From JAXGXJ01 sp040772905 (GTDB lineage Bacteria > Actinomycetota > Thermoleophilia > RBG-16-64-13), in NCBI GenBank assembly GCA_040772905.1, contig JAXGXJ010000011.1, positions 32,959-96,958 of the forward strand: 64,000 nt of DNA, read 5' to 3'. The notes under the pieces were generated by a model. The model searched no databases. It saw only the letters and a program-made list of their open reading frames with translations, and was not told where the DNA came from. Within the stretch, counting starts at the first letter, position 1, and each line of letters opens with the position of its first letter. Position numbers and translations under genes: made by a program. Below are positions 1-8,781 of the stretch, in pieces.

Positions 1-2
1 GG

Positions 3-1379
3 CTGGAGGAGTTCCTGCTCAATTGGACGGGTGCCCTCATTGTCATCAGCCACGATCGCTACTTCCTTAATCGTATGGCCACGCACATCGCCGACCTCGA
101 CCGGGGCATGATCGATCTCTACGCGGGTGGCTACGACCATTTTGAGGAGGAAAAGCGCCAGCGTTACGAGGCGTTGGTGAACGCCGCCAAGAACCAGCAG
201 CGAGAGATCGAGGCGGCCGAGAGCTTCGTGCGCCGCTTCCGGGCCAAGAACACCAAGGCCAAGCAGGTGCAGCAGAAGATACGGCAGCTGGAACGCACCG
301 AGCGCATCGAGGCACCCTCCCTGGAGCGCAAGACCATCAAGTTCCGTTTCCCGCAACCTCCGCGCACGGGGCGGGTGGTGGCCGAGATCAAGCGCGTGCG
401 CAAGGTTTATGGCGACAAGATCGTCTACAAGCGGCTGGACCTGGTGGTCGAGCGAGGGGAGAAGATCGCCCTGGTGGGGCCGAACGGCGCCGGCAAGTCT
501 ACACTGCTCAAGCTGCTGGCCGGGGTTATAGAGGCCGACGCGGGGTCGGTCACGCTGGGACACAACGTGCGGCGTGAGTACTTCGCCCAGCACCAGCTGG
601 AGGTGCTCCATCCGGGGCGCACGGTGCTCAAGACCATGGAGGAAGCAGCCGCGCCCGCGGGGCGCCTGCCCGAGGTGCGGGGTTATCTGGGCACGTTCCT
701 GTTCGCTGAGGACGACGTCACCAAGAAGATCGCGGTGCTGTCTGGGGGCGAGAAGGCGCGCTTGGCGCTCGCCCGCATGCTCATCGACCCGGCAGGGCTG
801 CTGCTGTTGGACGAGCCCACCAACCATCTGGACATGGATTCGCGCGAAGTGCTCACCGAAGCCCTGCGTCAGTTCGAGGGCTCGGTTGTGTTCATCAGCC
901 ACGACCGTCATCTCATCAACGCCATCGGCACCAAGATCATCGAGGTCCGTGACGGCCGTCTGACCCACTACCTGGGCGACTGGGAGTACTACCAGTGGAA
1001 GAGAGCGCAGCAGGAGACGCCGGGGTCCCAGGGCGACGGCAGATCGCAGGCTCCACCCCTTGTCATGACGGCGCCGGCCGCGACCACGAAGGATGGTTCT
1101 TCGCGTGCTGTCGGTGCCGCCAAATCCGTCACCGTGGAGCTGGGATACAAAGAGCGCAAGGAGCTGCAGAGCCGCTACCGCAAGGTGGAACGCCGTTTGC
1201 TGGCCGCGGAAGCGCGTCAGCAGGAGGTGGCCGCGCTGTTGAGCGATCCCGCCCACGGGTCGGACTACGAATTGCTGGCTACGACCTCCGCCGAGGCCGC
1301 CGCCCTGGCAGACGAGATCAGCGCGCTCTACGACGAGTGGGGTAAGCTGGCCGAGGCCATGGGCACCACCGCGGGGTGA
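3..1379 (+). CDS. ABC-F family ATPase, 5' end outside window
   Basis: This is the C-terminal part of an ABC-F protein, a soluble tandem ATPase that acts on ribosomes rather than in transport. The frame is open to the left edge, and the H-switch of the first ABC domain (VISHDRYF) is at nt 42-65. A charged helical inter-domain linker (nt 130-300) has the arrangement of the ABC-F P-site-tRNA interaction motif. The second ABC domain has Walker A GPNGAGKST (about nt 477-503), signature LSGGEKARLALAR (about nt 738-776), Walker B LLLLDEPTNHLD (about nt 799-834) and a second SHD switch near nt 898. A low-complexity stretch then leads to a C-terminal coiled coil (from about nt 1135) like the DNA-binding tail of Uup. 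There is no membrane segment. Uup/EttA-type assignment is inferred; the subfamily cannot be fixed without the N-terminus. It converges with the next gene only 4 nt away. Confidence 0.93.
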   Translation: MEEFLLNWTGALIVISHDRYFLNRMATHIADLDRGMIDLYAGGYDHFEEEKRQRYEALVNAAKNQQREIEAAESFVRRFRAKNTKAKQVQQKIRQLERTERIEAPSLERKTIKFRFPQPPRTGRVVAEIKRVRKVYGDKIVYKRLDLVVERGEKIALVGPNGAGKSTLLKLLAGVIEADAGSVTLGHNVRREYFAQHQLEVLHPGRTVLKTMEEAAAPAGRLPEVRGYLGTFLFAEDDVTKKIAVLSGGEKARLALARMLIDPAGLLLLDEPTNHLDMDSREVLTEALRQFEGSVVFISHDRHLINAIGTKIIEVRDGRLTHYLGDWEYYQWKRAQQETPGSQGDGRSQAPPLVMTAPAATTKDGSSRAVGAAKSVTVELGYKERKELQSRYRKVERRLLAAEARQQEVAALLSDPAHGSDYELLATTSAEAAALADEISALYDEWGKLAEAMGTTAG

Positions 1380-1383
1380 CGCT

Positions 1384-2802
1384 CTAGCGGTACTTCACCA
1401 GGGTGGAGTAGGGATTGATGGATTCTCCGCCTCCCGGCCTGATCTCGAAGTGCAGGTGTACCGCGCCTCCGCTGGCGTTACCGGTGTTACCCGCGTAGCC
1501 GATCACCTGCCCGGCCTTGACCGAGACCCCCTTCTTGATGCCATCGGCTATGGAGGATAGGTGGGCGTAGTAGTAGACGTTGCCGTCGTTGCCGGTGAGA
1601 TGGATGGTGATACCACCCAACCCTGTGTTGCTGGGGTTGGTGGCTCGGATGGTGCCGCTCACCACGGCCACGCAGGGGGTGCCGCGCGCGGTCATGATGT
1701 CGGTGCCCTTGTGGGTTCGGCCGCCGGAGCGCGGCGCTCCGAAGCTGTCGATGAAGCTGTTGGGGCCCTGGACCGGGAAGACCCAGCCGGCGCTGGTGTC
1801 GACCGCCGGGGCAGGCGGCTTCTTGGCGGTCGTGGTCGTGGCGGGTTTCTTGGTCGTGGTCGTGGTGCTGGCAGGTTTCTTCGCCGTGGTCGTGGTAGTG
1901 GCTTTCTCGCCTGAGCCGGCGGGCTTCGCCGTGGTCGTGGTGGTGGCCCTCTTCTCATTGGCGGCTGCCGCCGCCACGCGGGCGGCCTCCGCGTCGGCTG
2001 CCGCTTTGGCTCTCGCCGCGGCCTCAGCTGCGGCCTTGGCCTCTGCGATCCGCCTGGCCTCCTCCTGGCGCTGCCGCTCCTCTTCCTCCAACTGAGCCAC
2101 GCGCGCGCGAAGGCGATTGTAGTCGTCCCGCACTCGCTCGAGCTCCTCCAGTGTGGCGTCGCGGGCCGCGGCGTAGTCGGCGGCCTGCTCCTCCTCGGTC
2201 AGCCGCTTCTCGGTGAGCTCGTCGTTCAAGGCGTCGAGTTCGTCCAGGCTGTCTTTCACAGCGCTGATGAGCTCGGCATCCTGGCCGGCGACCTTGTTCA
2301 CCGCCCGCACACGTTCGATCACGGCGCCCAAGGACATGTCTTCGCCTGCCACGAGGGCCTCGAGAGTCATCAGGGCTTGTGAGCCTCTGTCCTTATAGAT
2401 CTCCACCAAGCGCTCGGAGAGCTGAGCCTGCAGGCGCTCCAATTTGGCCTGGGCCTTGTTGGTCTGTGCTTGGACTTCCTCAATGCGGTTGCGCGTGGTG
2501 TCGAGCCGGACCTCTGCCTCTTCTTGCTTGCGCGCGAATTCGTCCAGCCGGGCCTGCTCGTCGGCCAGCTCCGCTCTTGCGGCCTTGAGCTCGGCCTGGG
2601 CGGCCGAGAGCGCCGCATCGGCGGCGAAGGCCGCACCTGTACCGGTGAAGGGGAGGGGAAGGACGCCGGCAACGACATTGCCGAATAGAGCAGCGACCAC
2701 GATCAGCACCGCGACTCGCCGTCTTCGTGAACTCAGAGCTCCGGCGGCCGGCCACGTGTGGCCCGGACGGCCGTCGCCCTTGCGTTTTCCGTAAGGCGAC
2801 AT
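1384..2802 (-). CDS. Secreted coiled-coil M23 murein endopeptidase
   Basis: This is a 472-residue cell-wall hydrolase of the EnvC/LytM type. After a basic N-terminus there is one hydrophobic segment (residues about 28-50) and an Ala-rich cleavage-like site, so it is exported or anchored. Residues about 62-280 are a long Glu/Arg/Ala coiled coil as in EnvC and PcsB. They are followed by a Thr/Lys/Pro linker with several runs of four or five threonines (about 285-335), encoded by imperfect GGTCGTGGTCGTGG-like DNA repeats on the plus strand. The C-terminal M23 domain keeps zinc-site motifs HKGTD and HLHFEI, so catalysis on peptidoglycan cross-bridges is expected. Coiled-coil proteins of this type are commonly controlled by FtsEX in the family, but ftsEX is not visible here. 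It is transcribed divergently from yajQ and converges on the ABC-F gene. Confidence 0.9.
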   Translation of the reverse strand: MSPYGKRKGDGRPGHTWPAAGALSSRRRRVAVLIVVAALFGNVVAGVLPLPFTGTGAAFAADAALSAAQAELKAARAELADEQARLDEFARKQEEAEVRLDTTRNRIEEVQAQTNKAQAKLERLQAQLSERLVEIYKDRGSQALMTLEALVAGEDMSLGAVIERVRAVNKVAGQDAELISAVKDSLDELDALNDELTEKRLTEEEQAADYAAARDATLEELERVRDDYNRLRARVAQLEEEERQRQEEARRIAEAKAAAEAAARAKAAADAEAARVAAAAANEKRATTTTTAKPAGSGEKATTTTTAKKPASTTTTTKKPATTTTAKKPPAPAVDTSAGWVFPVQGPNSFIDSFGAPRSGGRTHKGTDIMTARGTPCVAVVSGTIRATNPSNTGLGGITIHLTGNDGNVYYYAHLSSIADGIKKGVSVKAGQVIGYAGNTGNASGGAVHLHFEIRPGGGESINPYSTLVKYR

Positions 2803-2930
2803 GCGGGCAGTGTATCAACAGAGGACGCGAGTGACCACCCCGGGCGTCTCGGCGCCGTGGCGGGGTGCGGTATGCTGTGGTCACGTCGTACATTCCAGCG
2901 GAAGCTGTTCCAGGCACTAGGAGGAGACTC

Positions 2931-3422
2931 ATGCCGTCCTTCGACATCGTGAGCAGGGTGGATATGCAGGAGATGGACAACGCCGTCAACCAGGTGAAGA
3001 AGGAGATCTCCACCCGCTTCGACTTCCGGGGCTCCAAGACCCAGATCGACTTGGACCGCAAGGAGGGCAAGATCAACGTCCTCACCGAGGACGAGATGAA
3101 GCTGCGGGCCATCAAAGACATGCTCATCTCGAAGGCGGTGCGTCGCTCCATCGAACCTGAGGCCCTGGATTTCGGCGCGTCTGAGAAAGCGGGCGGCGAC
3201 ATGGTGAGGCAGGTGGTCACCATCGCCAACGGCATCGACATCGATACGGCCCGCAAGGTCGTCAAGATGGTCAAGGACACCAAGATCAAGGTGCAGGCGG
3301 CCATCCAGGGCGAAGAGGTGCGCATCACCGGCAAGCAGCGCGACGATCTGCAGCAGGTCATCCAGATGCTCAAAGAGAGCGATGTGGGCATGCCGCTCCA
3401 GTTCGTCAACTATCGCGAATGA
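2931..3422 (+). CDS. yajQ: YajQ family nucleotide-binding protein
   Basis: This 163-residue protein begins MPSFDIVSRVDMQEMDNA, the characteristic YajQ N-terminus, and matches the usual family length of about 163. The open frame extends upstream to nt 2865, but the ATG at 2931 is chosen because AGGAGGAGA lies just before it and family homology starts there. YajQ proteins have two ferredoxin-like domains; some bind cyclic di-GMP and act as a transcriptional co-regulator, while in other bacteria only nucleic-acid binding is known. Its stop overlaps the start of the following hydrolase by 4 nt (ATGA), so the two are probably co-transcribed. No cyclic di-GMP enzyme is nearby, so ligand identity is open. 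Confidence 0.93.
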   Translation: MPSFDIVSRVDMQEMDNAVNQVKKEISTRFDFRGSKTQIDLDRKEGKINVLTEDEMKLRAIKDMLISKAVRRSIEPEALDFGASEKAGGDMVRQVVTIANGIDIDTARKVVKMVKDTKIKVQAAIQGEEVRITGKQRDDLQQVIQMLKESDVGMPLQFVNYRE

Positions 3423-4168
3423 TCGAGCAGCGCGGCGAGCTCTTCTTCGCCGGCGACCACTCGCTGGAGGGGCTCTTCGAGGAGAGTGAGCACGGCAGGT
3501 CCTGGGGAGGGGTGGTGGTGGCGCACCCCCATCCTCTGTACGGCGGGACCATGGTGCAACCGGTGGTGTATCGCGTGGCGAAGACCTGTCGCGAGCGCGG
3601 GTTGGCCACACTACGGTTCAACTTCAGAGGGGTGGGGGCCAGCACCGGCTCGTACAACGGCAGGGATGAATACCTGGATGTGCAGGCGGCCTTGGCCCAT
3701 CTGCAGCAGAGGCTGAGCGTCGGACCGCAAGGGGACGCTGAGACTCACCCCGATCGCGCGGCTGTGCCGGCGCCGGTCGATGCGCCTATCGGCTTGACGG
3801 GCTACTCCTTTGGCAGCGTGATGGCTGCCTTCGCGTCGGGGGGGTCCGTACCGGTGGATGCGCTGGCGCTCATCGCCTTCCCGGTGGCGTGGCAGGAACA
3901 ACTGCCCGAGGCGTTCGCGCGGCTGGCTGCGTACCGCGGCCCTGTGCTCGCCATATGTGGGGAGGAGGACGAGATCGCGCCTCCCGAGTCCGTGGAGCGC
4001 GTTCTCGCCGGGATGGGCCTTGATCACCGTGTGGAAGTGCTCCCCGGGGCCGGGCACCTGTTCGAGGAGAGCCGCAAGGAGGTAGGGCGGCTGGTGGCGG
4101 ACTTCATGGCTGAGGCGCTCGGGCGCGTCGCACGACCCGGCTCGGCTGGAGGTGGGCTGCCAGGATAG
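3419..4168 (+). CDS. Alpha/beta hydrolase, dienelactone hydrolase-like
   Basis: This 249-residue alpha/beta hydrolase has an oxyanion-region motif HPHPLYGGTM (about residues 36-45). The nucleophile elbow is GYSFG with Ser130, with a candidate acid Asp184 in GEEDEIAPP and His213 in GAGHLFEES. All three positions of a Ser-Asp-His triad are therefore visible. The RFNFRGVGxS stretch near residue 67 is typical of the KANL3/Tex30 or dienelactone hydrolase-like group of small bacterial hydrolases. There is no signal peptide, so it is cytoplasmic. It is translationally coupled to yajQ through a 4-nt overlap. The substrate cannot be told from sequence. Confidence 0.85.
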   Translation: MIEQRGELFFAGDHSLEGLFEESEHGRSWGGVVVAHPHPLYGGTMVQPVVYRVAKTCRERGLATLRFNFRGVGASTGSYNGRDEYLDVQAALAHLQQRLSVGPQGDAETHPDRAAVPAPVDAPIGLTGYSFGSVMAAFASGGSVPVDALALIAFPVAWQEQLPEAFARLAAYRGPVLAICGEEDEIAPPESVERVLAGMGLDHRVEVLPGAGHLFEESRKEVGRLVADFMAEALGRVARPGSAGGGLPG

Positions 4169-4203
4169 GTCTTCAGGCTGAGGCAGGTCTGTCCGCAGCT
4201 GCC

Positions 4204-4209
4204 TATCCT
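4204..4209 (+). promoter_or_regulatory. Putative -10 box of a leaderless comEA promoter
   Basis: TATCCT lies 6 nt before the comEA ATG, and no Shine-Dalgarno sequence is present. The arrangement resembles those at murJ, lepA and smpB, and suggests a transcript that starts at or very near the start codon. No convincing -35 box is visible. Confidence 0.3.
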
Positions 4210-4215
4210 GCGGGC

Positions 4216-4962
4216 ATGTCAGCCATCCCTACAAAACGACTGCTGGTCTACGTCTGCCTCGGTCTGCTGGTGCTCGGTATCGGCACTGCCGCTGTGATCT
4301 CCATGCGGTCCGGCGCGGAGCCCGGATCCGCGGTCACCATCTTGGCGGGTGAGGCGGAGGCGCCACTCGCCGGTGCGGCGGACAGGACTGGGGCCGGCGG
4401 GAAGGAAACCGCAGGTGCCGGGGGCCCGGGCGTGGCCGGCGGTGGTGAGACGGCTCCCCAGGGAGATGGACCCATATCCACGTCCACCACGGAGGGTGCG
4501 CGCGTCTACGTACAGGTGGCGGGAGCGGTCAACCGTCCCGGGGTGTACGAGATGGCCGCCGACTCCCGCGTCTTCCAGGCGGTACAGATGGCGGGCGGTC
4601 TCGCCCCCGATGCCGACGAGCAGTCTGTGACCCTGGCTGCCCGCATCAGCGACGGCTGCAGGGTCTACATCCCCCGTCAGGGTGAGATCGTGCCTGGCGC
4701 GGTCGTGTCACCTGGGAGCCAGACCGGTGCCGGGCCCGGCGGTGGTGCGGAAGTCGACGGCCGCCCGGGAGGACTGGTCTCCATCAACTCGGCGGGGCTC
4801 GACGAGCTCGATGCGCTTCCGGGCATCGGACCGGCCATCGCGCAAGACATCATCACGTACCGTGAGACGAACGGGCCCTTCACCAGCATCGAGCAGCTGA
4901 CCGACGTGCCGGGCATCGGGCCGGCCAAGCTGGAGCAAGTGCGGCCTCTCATCACCATCTGA
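4216..4962 (+). CDS. comEA: ComEA-type DNA-uptake receptor
   Basis: This 248-residue membrane-anchored DNA-binding protein belongs to the competence machinery. A hydrophobic anchor spans about residues 8-28. A Gly/Ala-rich spacer is followed by an SLBB domain (about 93-155, with VQVAGAVNRPGVYEM). The C-terminal tandem helix-hairpin-helix region (about 187-248) has the repeated LPGIGPAIA and VPGIGPAKL signatures that bind duplex DNA. The SLBB plus HhH layout is standard for Gram-positive ComEA. It precedes comEC with a 14-nt gap, the usual arrangement. ComEA would capture DNA outside the membrane and pass it to ComEC. Pilus genes are not in this window. Confidence 0.95.
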   Translation: MSAIPTKRLLVYVCLGLLVLGIGTAAVISMRSGAEPGSAVTILAGEAEAPLAGAADRTGAGGKETAGAGGPGVAGGGETAPQGDGPISTSTTEGARVYVQVAGAVNRPGVYEMAADSRVFQAVQMAGGLAPDADEQSVTLAARISDGCRVYIPRQGEIVPGAVVSPGSQTGAGPGGGAEVDGRPGGLVSINSAGLDELDALPGIGPAIAQDIITYRETNGPFTSIEQLTDVPGIGPAKLEQVRPLITI

Positions 4963-4976
4963 CGGCGGGCACGGGC

Positions 4977-7619
4977 GTGGAGCGCGTTGCGGCCTGTGAG
5001 AAGGGGCGGTTGAACAGCCTCGACATGTGGTTCGTCCGGCGAGTGGGCGTGGCCCGCGCGACCACCTTCCTCTGCGCCATCGGCCTTGCGACGGCCGCTC
5101 TCGCGGGAGCGCACCCGTGGGTGGGCTCAGTGGGGTTGGCGTCAGCGCTGTTCTCGGCAGTTGTCACCGTCCCCTTACGCGGACGCCGAGGGACGACTGC
5201 GCCGGTGGCCCACAGCCTCATGTTGGCGGCGATCCTGCTCATCGGGTTCTTCGCCGGGTTCTTGGGAGGCAGCGTGCGCGTGCTCGATCTCACCGGCGGG
5301 GAGGCTTCGGCCTATGTAGGAGACAGGGTGCGCGGGACATTCGTCGTCACGGGTCCGGTACGCGCGAACAGCGGGTGGCAGAGTGCGAATGCGAGAGTGC
5401 TGGACGCCGAGGTGCACGTCCACATGAGTGGGGGTGCGCCGGCATCGCCCGCACTTCCCGAGGGCGAGACGCTGTTCCTCGAGGTCGCTCCATCCGCCGG
5501 TGGCGAAGGGACCGCTGCCGTCGCCCTGCGGGAAGGAGCCATCGTGGCCTGCAGCGGGATTCTCCGTGAGCCCAAGGGGCCCAGTACCTCCGGCTTCGAC
5601 CAGCAGTCCTACCTCGGCAGACAGGGGATCGAGGTCGTTCTCCGTGTGGCGGCCGGTGATCTGGTGGTCGAAGGCAGCCGCGGCGGCTTCTGGGGCTGGT
5701 TCGACCGCATCCGCTCCCACGCCCGAGAGGATCTGCACCGAGGTCCCGAACCACGCTTGGACGCGGTGCTGCAGGGCGTGGTCATGGGCGAGACCAGCGA
5801 TATCGACAAGACCTGGATGGAGGCTTTTCGGCGCGCCGGGACTGCGCACATGCTCTCGGTGAGTGGGTTGCACGTGGGGAGTCTGGCCGCCATCCTGTTG
5901 GCGCTCGCCCGTCTCATCGGTCTGTCGCGCGGCGTGGGCTTCGTGCTCGCGATGCTGGCGGCTTCGTCCATGATCCCTTTCACCGGTGCATCCCCGCCTG
6001 TCCTGCGCGCGGCCACCATGATCGTCATCGTGTTGGTGGGACGTTGGGTGGGTCGAGGTCGCGATCAGTGGCAGGTGCTCGCCTTGGCGGCCGTCGCCGT
6101 GTTGGCGCTCAACCCGTTCGCGCTCATGGACGTGGGCTTCCAGCTGTCGTTCGGTGCCTTCGTGGGGATGATGGCTCTGGCCAAGAGAGTCGAGAAACGT
6201 CTGCGGGTGTTACCCCCGGGTCTCGCTGCCAGCCTGGCCGTGTCGGTGGCGGCCTCGCTCGGCACGGCCCCTGTGTCTCTGGCCGTGTTCGGTCAGACCT
6301 CCGTGGTGGGGGCGATGGCCAATCTCCTGGTGATACCCATCCTCTCCATCATCACGGGTTTGGGCATCGCCAGTGTGCTCCTGGGCTACATATGGTCGGG
6401 TCTCAGTGCCGGTCTGGACACTCTGGCCGCTCCGGCGACGGCCTGGACGGTGCAGGTCTCTCGGCTGTTCGGGGCGGCTCCGGTGCTCGAGACCGGCGAC
6501 CTGGGCCGAGCGTCGGCCGCAGTGGGCATGGCGCTCTTGGCCGTCCCTCCTGCGTTGGCCCTCGCTGGACGGCTGCCCCGTCCGCCGTTGGGGATGCCGT
6601 TACCCTTCTTCCGCAGGACCATGCGTCGTCTGAGAGCTCGTTCTCCGCGCTCTGTGTCGCTGCGCGTGGGGTCGGCCGTCGCGGTGCTCGGGTGTGCGCT
6701 GCTGGTGGGTGCCGCTGCATATGCACCACTTGCCCACGCGGGCCACATGGTCGTGTGGGTCTTCACCGGCGAGAGATGGCCCGAGGGCGTCGAAGTGCGG
6801 GTGCTCGATGTGGGCCAGGGGAACGCGGTGCTGGTGCGCACCCCCGCGCGACATGCGCTCCTCTTCGACGGTGGACCGATGGGGTGCGACCTGGAAAGCC
6901 AGCTCACTGCATTGGGAGTCCGGCGACTGGATGCGGTGGTGATCTCGCATCCCCACGCCGACCATTTCGCGGGCCTGCTGGAGTGCGCGGAGGAGCTGGA
7001 GGTGGGTCTTCTTGTGGAGCCTACGAAGGTCACCAACGGGTCGACGCAGCCGGTCCGTGATGCCGGCATCGGGAGTCAGGAGGGTCTGGACTATCTGGGA
7101 CTCCGACGTATGCTGTTGGAAGATGGCGCCCGCCATCTTGTAGCAGTCACCGGGTCGAGTTTCGAGGTGGACGGAGTACGGGTGGACCTCTATGCCCCCA
7201 GACGGCCGCTCACCATGGCCGAAGGTGCCGATCCTTGGCAGGGTCGCGCCGGCCCGCCTGACGGTGAGGAGCTGAACGGCAGCTCTCTGGTGGCTGTGGT
7301 GCACTACGGGCAGACCGAGGTCCTCATACCCGGCGATGCAGAAGCTCAGGTCCTTGCCGGCTACGACCTCCCTCCGGTGGATGTGGTCGTGGTGCCGCAC
7401 CACGGCAGCAAGGGAGCCGTCACCGATGGGTTGCTGGCGAGGCTGGGTGTGAAGAGCGCGGCCGTCTCTGTAGGGGAGGAGAACTCCTTCGGACATCCGG
7501 CAGAGGTCACGCTCGAAGTCCTCTCCCGGGCCGGTGTCGGGGTCGTGCGGACCGACCGGAGTGGGTGGGTGTCATATACTACGGACGGAGAGGAGATCAT
7601 CTTGAGGACGGAGAGGTAG
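4977..7619 (+). CDS. comEC: ComEC/Rec2 DNA channel protein
   Basis: This 880-residue polytopic protein forms the channel for single-stranded DNA during natural transformation. The GTG start at 4977 follows comEA by 14 nt. Two or more membrane segments and a DUF4131-like extracellular region occupy about residues 10-240. The competence domain with many helices follows (about 245-600), including MLSVSGLHVG. The C-terminal metallo-beta-lactamase-like domain has SHPHADHFAGL (about 657-667) and a later VVPHHGSKG (about 805). The HxHxDH metal motif is complete, consistent with family members proposed to degrade the non-transported strand. With comEA upstream, the inner-membrane part of a DNA-uptake system appears intact. 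Its 3' end overlaps the presumed holA start by 55 nt. Confidence 0.95.
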   Translation: MERVAACEKGRLNSLDMWFVRRVGVARATTFLCAIGLATAALAGAHPWVGSVGLASALFSAVVTVPLRGRRGTTAPVAHSLMLAAILLIGFFAGFLGGSVRVLDLTGGEASAYVGDRVRGTFVVTGPVRANSGWQSANARVLDAEVHVHMSGGAPASPALPEGETLFLEVAPSAGGEGTAAVALREGAIVACSGILREPKGPSTSGFDQQSYLGRQGIEVVLRVAAGDLVVEGSRGGFWGWFDRIRSHAREDLHRGPEPRLDAVLQGVVMGETSDIDKTWMEAFRRAGTAHMLSVSGLHVGSLAAILLALARLIGLSRGVGFVLAMLAASSMIPFTGASPPVLRAATMIVIVLVGRWVGRGRDQWQVLALAAVAVLALNPFALMDVGFQLSFGAFVGMMALAKRVEKRLRVLPPGLAASLAVSVAASLGTAPVSLAVFGQTSVVGAMANLLVIPILSIITGLGIASVLLGYIWSGLSAGLDTLAAPATAWTVQVSRLFGAAPVLETGDLGRASAAVGMALLAVPPALALAGRLPRPPLGMPLPFFRRTMRRLRARSPRSVSLRVGSAVAVLGCALLVGAAAYAPLAHAGHMVVWVFTGERWPEGVEVRVLDVGQGNAVLVRTPARHALLFDGGPMGCDLESQLTALGVRRLDAVVISHPHADHFAGLLECAEELEVGLLVEPTKVTNGSTQPVRDAGIGSQEGLDYLGLRRMLLEDGARHLVAVTGSSFEVDGVRVDLYAPRRPLTMAEGADPWQGRAGPPDGEELNGSSLVAVVHYGQTEVLIPGDAEAQVLAGYDLPPVDVVVVPHHGSKGAVTDGLLARLGVKSAAVSVGEENSFGHPAEVTLEVLSRAGVGVVRTDRSGWVSYTTDGEEIILRTER

Positions 7620-8662
7620 TCAGCCGTGCAGCGCGACTTGGAAAGCGACCGCGGCTCGGGCGATCAGACCGGGTCTGCCGACGCGGGCGGGCGCGCGCGC
7701 CGCGCGCGCCCCTCAAGCCCGCCTACCTCATCCTCGGCGACGACCTGCCCAAGATCGAGCTGGCCCTCCGTCGTCTGAAGGCCCGCATCGTCCAGGAGGC
7801 GGGCAACGACCTCAACATCGACGAGTTCGACGCCACGGTCGACAGTGCTGCCCAGGTCGTCAACGCGGCCAACACTCTGGCCTTCCTGAGCGGGACGCGT
7901 CTGGTGTTGGTGCAGGGTGTACAGGCGTGGCTGAAGGCCGACAAGGAGCTGGTCGCCCGGTACCTGGCAGCACCGGCGCCCGACGCCTGCTTGGCCCTGG
8001 TCACTGAGAAGCTCGCTCCCACCGACGTCCTGCGCCTGGCCATGGAAGCACACGGCGAGGTGCTCGAGTATCGCGCGCCGAAGGAGGGTCAGCTACCGGG
8101 TTGGCTGGTGCAGCAGGCGGGGGGTCTGCAACTGCGCCTGGGCCTGAACGAGGCCCGTCTTCTCGTGCAGCGCTGCGGTGACAATCAGAACCTGCTGCTC
8201 CGCGAACTGGAGAAACTCAAGGCCTATGTGGGCAGCGACCCCGTCCGCCCGGAGGACATCCGGCTGCTCACCGGCGCGACGGTGGAGGCCAGCATCTTCG
8301 ACCTGCTCGATTCGCTCGCGTTGGGTCGGGGAGCTGAGGCGTTCGCCGCCTTGGACGAGCTGGTGGCTGCCGGAGAGCGAGTGGAGGTGCTTTTCTATCG
8401 CATCCTGCGCAACTTCCAAAACCTCAGCCGGGTCGCAGCCCTGCGCGAGGCGGGCATGAGTCGTGAGGCGATCCAGACGGAGCTGAAGATGAAGGCCTAT
8501 CCAGTGCGCAAACTCACGGAGCAGGCGGCGCTTCTCGGTCCCGAGGGCATCGCGCGGCGACTGAATGTGCTTGCCGTTACCGACGCCCGCATGAAGGGCA
8601 TGGGCCCGTTGCCGGCCGACATGGAGCTGCAGCTGTGCCTGGGGCGGCTGCTGGCGGACTGA
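7565..8662 (+). CDS. holA: DNA polymerase III delta subunit
   Basis: HolA opens the beta sliding clamp as part of the clamp loader. Family-like sequence starts at about nt 7718 (LKPAYLILGDDLPKIE) and runs to the end, including GDNQNLLLRELEKL and the C-terminal collar region with helical repeats. The order comEC-holA-rpsT is common in Gram-positive bacteria. The start is a problem: the only in-frame start codon is GTG 7565, which overlaps comEC by 55 nt and adds a basic stretch of about 51 residues. A better-placed GTG at 7626 with GGAGAGG at 7610-7616 is in another frame. That frame would join holA if the GC tract at 7689-7711 were one dinucleotide shorter. An assembly error or a real slippage site could explain this. 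The product call is firm; the first residues are not. Confidence 0.9.
   Translation: MGVIYYGRRGDHLEDGEVVSRAARLGKRPRLGRSDRVCRRGRARAPRAPLKPAYLILGDDLPKIELALRRLKARIVQEAGNDLNIDEFDATVDSAAQVVNAANTLAFLSGTRLVLVQGVQAWLKADKELVARYLAAPAPDACLALVTEKLAPTDVLRLAMEAHGEVLEYRAPKEGQLPGWLVQQAGGLQLRLGLNEARLLVQRCGDNQNLLLRELEKLKAYVGSDPVRPEDIRLLTGATVEASIFDLLDSLALGRGAEAFAALDELVAAGERVEVLFYRILRNFQNLSRVAALREAGMSREAIQTELKMKAYPVRKLTEQAALLGPEGIARRLNVLAVTDARMKGMGPLPADMELQLCLGRLLAD
7689..7711. repeat. GC-dinucleotide tract forming a perfect inverted repeat
   Basis: Two 11-nt arms (7689-7699 and 7701-7711) are exact reverse complements with one central base, built from GC dinucleotides. The tract sits between two candidate holA starts that differ in frame. 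It could be prone to slippage, sequencing compression or hairpin formation. Confidence 0.75.
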
Positions 8663-8723
8663 CGTCCTCGTAAGGCCGCGCTGCATCCGGTTCGACGATC
8701 AGTCAAGTGGTGTCAGGGCACAG

Positions 8724-8752
8724 AAAAACGGCCGTCTGTGCAGGCGGCCGTT
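8724..8752 (-). terminator. Intrinsic terminator of rpsT
   Basis: Arms at 8727-8734 (AACGGCCG) and 8745-8752 (CGGCCGTT) pair perfectly around a 10-nt loop. Read on the minus strand, the hairpin is followed by a run of five T residues. It lies 30 nt past the rpsT stop. On the plus strand the hairpin lacks a T run, so it is a weak candidate for ending holA. Confidence 0.85.
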
Positions 8753-8781
8753 CGGTCGCTGAGGCGCTGAGTGGGAAGACT

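Noticed and set aside
1810..1960. Tandem GGTCGTGGTCGTGG repeats as a CRISPR or minisatellite
   Set aside because: They encode the Thr/Lys-rich linker of the M23 peptidase; no spacers, spacing follows codons.
2865..2930. Upstream extension of yajQ
   Set aside because: The ATG at 2931 has a strong ribosome-binding site and starts the family homology.
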